DNA of 64,000 nt, taken from Paramyrothecium sp. XJ0827. Taxonomy: Eukaryota; Ascomycota; Sordariomycetes; Hypocreales; Stachybotryaceae. A program made the translations under genes and the position numbers. The DNA is taken from the NCBI GenBank assembly GCA_020881915.1, contig JAJFPB010000004.1, positions 2,976,001-3,040,000 on the forward strand, in the 5' to 3' direction. Below the pieces are notes generated by a model. That model did no database searches and was not told where the DNA came from. It worked only from the letters and a program-made list of their open reading frames with translations. How positions within the stretch are numbered: the stretch's first letter is position 1; each line of letters opens with the position of its first letter. Of this stretch, positions 56,447 through 64,000 are shown in pieces.

Positions 56447-58499
56447 AGCAGCGGCGCGCCTGAAGGACGTCTCCTTACATACTGAAGCGGCCGATGGACT
56501 ATGCCAATTAACTGTTCAGCCAATTGAGACTGGCAGGAAGATTGGGTCAAGAGCTGTGGAAGCCAACTAGAGGCAGCTTCATGAGATGCTCGATGATGAG
56601 TGGTGGGTGAGAGCTAGACTGGGCCTTGCGAGCACATTACATAATCACAATATACTGCCCTCTCTCAATGTTTCGTCCGAGATAGGTACCTTACTTACCT
56701 GGGAAGGAGTACTTAAGTTAACTTAGATGGAACGCGAATACGTTAACAGAAGGCACTTTTCATAGACCAGGTACATGTTAGCCAGAGGAATCCAAAGGCT
56801 ACTTTGACGACGCAATTCTCAATGGAAGCCATGCGCAGAATTGCTACTCGAGCGCAAGGTGGGTATACTCACTAGCCCTACTACCTTTTTACAGCTTCAA
56901 TCAGCCATTTCCCTGCATGATGTAACGCGAAGCGAAGCTGGACAAGCTGTTGCTCCTTCAGGCGCGGCTTTCTGGTGCTGGGTTCTTGCATCTATCACCC
57001 AAGGTAATGCAACTGCAGCCCTGCAGGGCCGTGGCCGTGCATTTGTGTACGCCCGCCTCAGCTGATTCTGCTGCCATTGTCATAGGCTGCTTGGTCTAAC
57101 TATGCACGTCCCCTGAGTGATTAACTTATTCTCTCCCATAGTACCTCTAGGGTACGGTTATAGACCCTGCAGGTAGCCGAAATGACCCCTGAATCGAGAA
57201 GCGTCCTGGGCACGCTGAGCAGGAACCGGCTAAACGAGCCTAGACCGAGCAGTGGTGGAACCAACTTGGGGCTTTTCAGCCCATCCCACGCTGCACCACA
57301 GGGGCACTTCGCAGCGTCCAATCTGAAGGAGTGGGTGGGTGGCGGGTGGCGTGTACCGCACCCTCTAACATGTGACAGTGCTGGTGTGAAGATGTACCAG
57401 ATAAGGTAATGGAGACATGAGACGTGTGTAATGACGAGTCAAAGACGAGAGGGAAAGCCAAATTCGGCGGCGCCCTCCCAAGCCTGATGGCATGACTCAG
57501 CTCAGTAAAACTACCACCCAAGATACCTTAGGTTGGTACTATGAGGAGAGCTTAACTGGTACCTTGCGTTCCTTTGTGACTAGGTGCCGCCGCCTCAGGC
57601 ATCAGATAATTATATTTGACACTTAATAATTCGATTGGTAACCTCTCTCCCCTTATTAGGAGACGCAATGGTGCTTGCACGCAAAAGGCTGTTTCTGGAA
57701 AACTCGTTGTACGCTCGCTCTGGTCTACTGCACCTCACAAATTGTCCCAAAGGGGTTTCATGTCCTAATAGCCGTGCCCGCCTCAAGGCTCCCCCCCCCC
57801 GAAAACCAACCAACTGGGCCGTGACCGCCACATTACCTCACGCTAAGTCAGGACGGCAATCGAGCTAGCAAATCTCCTTGCGCTACTGCCCACCTCCCCA
57901 ATATTTCATTCAAGGCCAAGCACGGGAAAACATGTCCATCAAGGGCCCCATGCTGCGTCTCCGCCAGACGACAGATAATACCTTACTTAGCCGACCGAAC
58001 CCATCCCCAGCGCAGTCGTCCCTTGTTGGATCCGCTATCCAAGATTGCAGCAACAGAAATGGAAAGGACATGATGGCCTAACAGAACAATACCTACAAGG
58101 TGCGACTTTCACATGGCCGCCGTGGCTTGCTCCCTTTGACTGGCCCACTCGTTCTCCCACAAAACCCCTCGATCAACTTGGAAGGGTAACAGGTCGTGTG
58201 CGTCCTGTCGACTACATCCCTTCCCCTGAATACTGCTTTGCTTTGCTCTGCTCTGCTTTGTCCTGTCGCCCTCCAACTTCATACCCCGTCGCCTCTTCTA
58301 CGTCACCCCCGCCGATCCTGTGGCCAATACAGGTGCATGCCCAGATTTGGTGCTAACCCTCTGCCGAAGATCCTAGAACAAATCATCCCGCCTGGCTTCA
58401 TCTCGACTGGCGATGCCGACAACCTGACGAGCCTTATCCCTCTCAGCCATTTTAGAAACCCCCCCCCCTCTGCCGTCATAGACCACCTACACCGTGATC
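56447..58499. other. Intergenic between divergent genes
   Basis: Shared upstream region of npr3 and the ethanolamine kinase gene. GGTACC/TACCT-type runs occur near 56690-56720, 57135-57160 and 57515-57565. No supported gene; short frames have no motifs. Confidence 0.5.
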
Positions 58500-59798
58500 A
58501 TGACACTCCCGACTTCGAACGGCAACCATGCCCGCATCCGCTTCCTCCCGTTTGCATATGATAGCAGTGATTCGCGGACCTCGGCGCTAAAGCTCATTTA
58601 CGCTTTGTTGCCCCAATGGGCGGAAGACGATGCCCACGTCGAACTAATTCGCTTCACCGATGGCATTACCAATACCCTGCTGAAGGTGGTGAACCGACGC
58701 CCAGGGCTCTCAAAGGCCGATATCGACCGCGACGCCATCCTTCTGCGAGCCTACGGAAACTGCACCGACCTCCTGATCGATCGCGAGCGTGAGGCCGCCA
58801 ACCACGAACTCCTCATGAAGCATGGCCTTGCTCCCGAACTCCTTGCCCGCTTCGACAACGGCATGCTGTATCGCTACATCAGCGGCACCGTTGCCCGTCC
58901 CGAGGACCTCAGGGAGCCGAGCATCGCGACTGCTGTTGCGCGACACTTGGCGCAGTGGCATGCGACGGTGCCATGCCTGCCCGATTCAAAGTATACAAAC
59001 GGCCGCGAAAATGGTGACTCAAGGCCCAACGGTCACAATAGAACCAAGTCCGAAGCTGCGCGTGAAGTGCCTGGTAAATTAACGCCGAACGTTTGGACGA
59101 CGTTACGTAAATGGATTCTTGTCCTTCCCACGGAAACCGAGGCTCAGCGCCAAAGACGAGACCAGTTGCAGACGGAACTGGAGGCGATGATACAACAGCT
59201 GAGCCAACGTCCAGGCCTTGGGCGCGATGGGGTAAGGAGCCGCCTTGTCTCCATTGCAACCGTAGGAGCAAACACTGATCAGAATGTGTAGCTTGTTTTT
59301 GCGCATTGTGACCTGCTGAGCGCCAACGTCATTATCCACAGGGATGGTGGGAAGGATGGCCTTGCGCCAACAGTAAGCTTTATCGATTACGAGTACGGCA
59401 CGCCCTCACCCGCGGCCTTCGATGTGGCCAATCACTTCGCCGAATGGGCAGGCTATGAGTGTGACTATTCGGTCTTGCCAACTCGACCCCAGCGAAAGGC
59501 GTTTATTCATGAATACGTTGACGCATATTTCAAATTGAAGGGTGAAGCAGTGGACCTGGAAGAGGAGGAACGGAAACTGATGCAAGAAGTCGACGTGTTT
59601 CGCGGGGTTCCCGGTTTCTACTGGGGTATCTGGGCTTTGATCCAGGCCAAGATCTCCACGATCGATTTTGATTACGCTTCTTACGCCGAAGAACGATTGG
59701 GCGAGTACTGGTCTTACAAGGCGGAGGAAGATGGTACTCGAGCAGCGGCCGGCAAGGAGGTGCCGCTACGAGAGAAGAGGTGGGCAGAAGACCAATGA
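58500..59798 (+). CDS. eki1: Ethanolamine/choline kinase
   Basis: CDS is join(58500..59231,59292..59798), 412 residues. It phosphorylates ethanolamine (and perhaps choline) with ATP, the first step of the CDP-ethanolamine branch of phospholipid synthesis. The kinase fold shows FTDGITNTLLKVVN near the N-terminus, LLRAYGNCTDLLIDREREAA, a long central insert (about 165-245, Asn/Arg-rich then QRQRRDQLQTELEAMIQQ), the Brenner catalytic motif AHCDLLSANVI (H249, D251, N256), the metal-binding FIDYEYG (275-281) and the late NHFAEWAGYECDYS, then GVPGFYWGIWALIQAKIS. The intron (GTAAGG to GTAG) joins RDG to LVFAHCDL in frame. The start at 58500 is the first ATG of the protein-like sequence. Ethanolamine preference is suggested by sequence style only. 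Confidence 0.94.
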
Positions 59799-62390
59799 TG
59801 ATGGGCTTGGTGGCTAGCAGACGACGTTGTGGTTCCGACGGGTGCAATAATAGACTTGCGAGGGAGCATCCATGTTTGGCGGGGCAGAGAATATGGTGGG
59901 GGCATCTTGGCCGTGTTCGGCGCGGCGCAGCGGCTCTGGACCTGGCTCTTCCACTCGTTTTCATCCGAGTTCTCACTGAGAATGGAGGGTTAACGTGTGG
60001 CCAGGCCTGGAGGGGAGCGCCGGGCAAGATAGGCTGGACTCGAGCCGAGCTACCTATGAGAACAGCGAAAAGCAGGGGATGCAGGTCATCCAGCGGGGAA
60101 GAGCGAGTCACTTCACATACATACAGGCGCCTCGGATAGAGTAGGCGATGGCACGATGCTACCTACGGATCGCAAAAACTACAATCACACACCACTAATT
60201 AGCCCGGAGCATGGGAAAGGATGCGAGGGAACGGCGAATGGGCCTGCTATTTGCTTAGCAACACCATGGGCAGCAATCTTGGGAAGGGAGAAGAGAGCAC
60301 TTGTTCCTGCGAGTGGCAGCTCTGCCGGGTCCTATGCACCGACAACATAAATTCCCTAGACATTGATCAAAATGGAAACGAGAATGCCTATCTTTCCATC
60401 TGCCGTAACTCCTGCCTCTTGTCCCTGTCAAGCGCACCTTACCTCTCCTTATCTCAAGCCTGAGTCGCGCCGCCAGCACGTGTATGGCTGGAGGGGCGCG
60501 TTCCGTCGTCCTCCAGGTCCCGTGTCCCACAACTTGTGCGGGTCGACCAACCAGGTCTAGCTTCGGTTGGGCCTCAACTCACCTTGACATGGAACACTGG
60601 ACAAAGATATGTGGGTAGGGTAGCAGAGGGAGGTCAGCCATGCACCTCAAGGTCAAGGTTGCTTTGGTGAGCTCTGCGAGGAGCGGTGACAGGGGGAGAG
60701 CTCTCTGATGCGAGCAGAGTCTGAGTATCACAGGCGCTAGCACTACTGCCGTTTGGGGAGAATGCAGCGAGGGTTGTTGTTCACGTAAGAAGACGGAGCC
60801 CTATGTGGAAAGGCAGGGTAGCATTTCAAGCGGCATGTGTGCAGAAACGTATCTGCAAGGTAGGGCGAGAGAGGCAGGGTGGGATAGTTTGGACCTAGAA
60901 CCCTCCTCGGTGTTTTTTTTTGCGCCGCTTTCGCGCCTTGCCATGGAGGGAGCTGAGGGCGCGCTGAATGGTCCGGGTATGTCCTCCTCCTTGGGGGTGC
61001 CATATAGGCGATGGAACCTTTGGGATGCTATAAGATGTGGCCGAGACTAGGTAAGGTCCAGGTGAGAACGGAGAGGAGGTCAAGGAAGGGAAGGGAAGGG
61101 AGGTAGGGATATGGGGTGGGGTTGGGTTCAGAAACTTTTCAACATCCCCGGTTTCGCGATGGGGGAGCCGAAGTCGTGAGTCGCCATCGGTCGATTCTTG
61201 CTCGCCATGAGCAGGCGCGACGTGGGTGCAACCAGAAGACACGACGCTGGTCATGAACAGACAAGGCGGCCAAGCAATGTCAACGGACAAAGCATCATCG
61301 AGGGTCACTGCGTGGTGGCTGGACACTGAAAGTGCGGGAGTTTGTGCGAGTGGGGGAGGCGTGAGCAACGGCAGCCGGGATCGAATCGAGGGTGGCTGAT
61401 GGGAGGGGGCTCTCGCATTGCATGCGATTTGCCGGGCTCGTTGCATGAGACAAAATGCGCCCAGGGAAGAACCAAATTATGACAGACGGTATTGTGGCCG
61501 ATTGCTGAGTGATGATGGCGATGATGGTTGGATGCTACGGTACCTTAATTGGCTTGCGCCGCACGGGCCACCGGCTTTCTTACCTTCCCGAATCAGGAAG
61601 CGCCGGCAGCCGTTACGATCCAGGACCTAGGTACCGACAGGCCCGGTCACTCTCCTTCTCCTGGCACAGTAGCGTTGTTGGTCCAGGATACTCCTTGAGA
61701 CAGTGCGAACTTGCAGCGCGCCCCTTCTAACGGATCCTCTTCGGTGTACCAGCCTGCCTGGGCTTATCATGGCAGGTACCCGAGAAGATGGCGGCTGCTT
61801 AAATGATGGAGTCTCTGAGGTACGTACCTGCCAGGGTCCCGGCCCCACTTGGCTTTCCAAAACGCCCGCCTAGTAGCAGAACCCACCAACGAGCCGATTG
61901 TTTTCGACGAGGGTGGAGGGCAGGGGGAGGGGCGTTTCGACTGTCCAAGAGAGCAGATGGCATAGGTGAAAAAAAATAAGACGAAGAGGCAAGCATGCCC
62001 ATGGAAGCGCTCTTGGGACCGTGACCAAAGTCCAACTGCTGGAGGAGGGGAAAAACAAAAAAAACCATTACCCAAGGTAAAGCTTCTCCCTCAACGATAC
62101 ACGCACAGGTCGCGGACGTACATTCGACAAGAACCACTTTGCGCACCCCAGGAGCAAGCTACTGTCACCTACTGCAAGAGGGCACGAGGAAGAGTGTCGT
62201 TGACCGGGATAGAAACATACGAACCGCCGCAGTCCGGCAGTCGTTAGCCCAGACCCGGGCCTCCAGCGCAAATCATTGCTCTTTCACAAAATCCCAATTC
62301 AAGCCACCGCGCGCCATGAACTGACCTACGACAAACGAAAGACAACCCGCCGTCGCCATGACCCGCGACCCTCGGCTTTGAGATAAAGCC
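59799..62390. other. Intergenic
   Basis: About 2.6 kb with no recognised gene. A 183-codon minus-strand frame at 60895-61446 is Pro/Ser/Arg/His-rich without a domain. Upstream of 62391 lies the promoter and leader of the last gene. No RNA gene seen. Confidence 0.5.
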
Positions 62391-64000
62391 ATGTCGTCTG
62401 GTCTGGAGCCCGGCCCCGATCACGACCTCGACCTGGCCATCCGCCAGCTGCTCGACCAGCAGGCCGGCATCCAGGCGAGGTTGGCCTCGTTGATCGCGGC
62501 CAAACATGGTTTCGATCCGGGTCGGGAGCTCGACATGCTTCGCACCAAGCTGCACGTCCTCGAAAGTGTAGTTGAGAGCCACCGTATGTTTTGCCATCTT
62601 CTCTCCTGCGCCGTTCGCAGTTTGCTGCGCAACGCGCTTGCGGGCGGCTTTTGCTTTCTTGGCGGGCTGGCCAGAGGAAACTTGCGCGAACTCATGCTAA
62701 CACGTAAATTGCGCTTTCCAGATCTGCAACCTTACATATCGCACCCGCTATCCGAGGCCGAAGAAGCCCGCGCGCTGCAATATCGTTGCGAGTGCCTCGA
62801 AGTTGCCTGTCTCCAGCAAAGTAAGTGACCCCACTACACGGCGCGCCACCCCGTCACTTCGGCTGGCTGATCTAGCGGCGCAGATGTGGGCGTCCGTGAG
62901 CCTCTGCGTAGCTTCTTCAGCGCCGCGCCGACTTCTCGTTTCGGCTTGTGGCTGGAGAGCCATATCGAGCACCACGATCCATTCATCAACAGCCGGCGCT
63001 TCCGGGACGGCGGCGGGCAGACGCCGTCGCGATCCCGCGTTGCGCCAACAGTCAAGTGCTGGGATGAACGCTGCATACACTATATTTATGGATTCGAAAC
63101 GCATGCCGAGCGAGACCGTCATGCCGCGGCGCACAGTGCTTCGTCAAAGAACCAACAACCTCCGGGCATCGTCGCATCTCCACTGCCGACTGCTGCGCAT
63201 GCGCACCGTTCCCCACCCCGCCCAGACGGCCCGCTACCCAGTCGGTATCCCGTTCTCTCCGTCCAGCTCCCAGCTCCTAGTATCCCATCAACTCTGCCAC
63301 CGCTAAATCTTCCCTCGCAACCTGCGGACCCCTCGGATCCCTTCCGAAACTACTCGTTTGGTAGCAACAGAGCTACACAGGGCTCTGCCAACGATGCCGA
63401 ACCCGATCCCTTGCTTCCACCACTAAAGCGAAGTCGAGCTGGACAGCCCCGACTTGAATCTATAGGAGAGCTCAATCTACTCAAGGACAAGGATCCATGC
63501 TTGCGGTGCAAGTTGGCAAAATACGAGGTAAAATTTCTCACTCATGTATTTTTTTTTCATCTTCTTCGTGTGTTCTTACATACACTAGTGCGACGCAAAT
63601 CAGCCTTGCGGGAATTGCCCAGCAGAGTCCTTACGGAATGACGACATCGTAGGACCGTTGGGATGCTTTCGAGGGTCTGTAACGTTGTTTGTGGACATAT
63701 TCCTACCAGGTAGGATAATCGAAAGTCTCCCTCATGTCTTGACTGAGACAGTCCTAGGTCCTTTATCGCCTAGACAGACACGAACGCCGACTGCGTCGCC
63801 GCTCTCGCAGCGGCGTAGCGTCAATGAAATATTACAGAAGTCATTACCATCTGACCAAGAAGCAGCCGACGTTGTTCGTTTCAATCTTGATTTTCATGAC
63901 GATTTTTGGATATCAGGGTATCTCGATTCGAGAAATTACATCAGCAGTAGGACACAGGACGTGAGCCGTGACGAGTTGTCATTCTCCCCGCCAATTTTAC
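62391..64000 (+). CDS. C6-finger-like fungal protein, truncated by the window end
   Basis: Partial: join(62391..62583,62722..62820,62884..63527,63589..63709,63758..>64000). It resembles a fungal group with one Cys-rich finger-like block, often annotated as C2H2 or C6 finger proteins; a nuclear regulatory role is inferred. The N-terminus is helical (DLDLAIRQLLDQQAGIQARL). Next is a CWDERCIHYIYGF segment with an ERDRHAAAH tail that looks like a degenerate C2H2 finger, then a Pro/Ser-rich linker and the Cys block CLRCKLAKYE-CDANQPCGNCP, split by an intron. GCFRG and LSPRQTRTPTASPLSQRR follow, then FNLDFHDDFW. The last intron (63710-63757) is 48 bases, in frame and stop-free, so retention would add 16 residues; splicing gives the better family match. 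The 3' part is missing. Confidence 0.8.

Noticed and set aside
34372..59798. Gene cluster or co-functional system spanning ric1, sft2, npr3 and eki1
   Set aside because: These are ordinary unlinked housekeeping genes with separate promoters and mixed strands; shared Golgi or membrane themes are not evidence of a cluster.
60895..61446. 183-codon minus-strand frame
   Set aside because: Low-complexity Pro/Ser/His/Arg sequence ending in a Lys/Arg run, no domain, no splice support.

Overview
The window looks like nuclear DNA of a filamentous ascomycete, most likely a Sordariomycete and probably Hypocreales. The evidence is intron-rich genes with short introns (about 48-80 bases) that use GTRNGT donors, CTAAC/CTGAC branch sites and YAG acceptors; C/T-rich leaders; an intron-bearing tRNA; and fungus-specific families (Zn2Cys6 regulators, Npr3, Ric1, a fungal bHLH factor). 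The order assignment is inference. Exon joins below were worked out by eye from splice motifs and reading phase; every joined frame closes without internal stops.

Layout. 1-14 kb: a two-finger C2H2 regulator (+), acetate kinase (-), an unrecognised 400-residue protein (-), a long gene-poor stretch, then a phosphate-permease-type MFS transporter (+). 16-24 kb: a six-exon Zn2Cys6 transcription factor (-) and the THO-complex WD40 subunit Tex1/THOC3 (-). 24-38 kb is the core block: B-type cyclin (-), mitochondrial ribosomal protein uL2m (+), a PAP2 lipid phosphate phosphatase (+), casein kinase II beta (-) and Ric1 (-).

About 38-46 kb is a gene-poor accessory segment. It holds two inverted copies of a small spliced gene (zinc-knuckle-like motif, 7-residue repeat, Lys-rich tail), a tRNA-like Pol III unit with a long internal hairpin, and a tRNA-Ser(UGA) with an odd intron. 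46-64 kb returns to core genes: Sft2 (-), a bHLH factor (+) behind a long leader, Npr3 (-), ethanolamine/choline kinase (+) and the 5' part of a C6-finger-like fungal protein that runs off the end.

The genes are ordinary single eukaryotic units, not operons. Loose themes are Golgi trafficking (Ric1, Sft2), phospholipid metabolism (PAP2 phosphatase, ethanolamine kinase), nutrient signalling (Npr3, phosphate permease), cell-cycle and kinase control (cyclin B, CK2 beta) and transcription/mRNA export (four regulators, Tex1). I found no CRISPR array, intact transposon, rRNA or recognisable secondary-metabolite cluster. The most novel material is the 38-46 kb segment.
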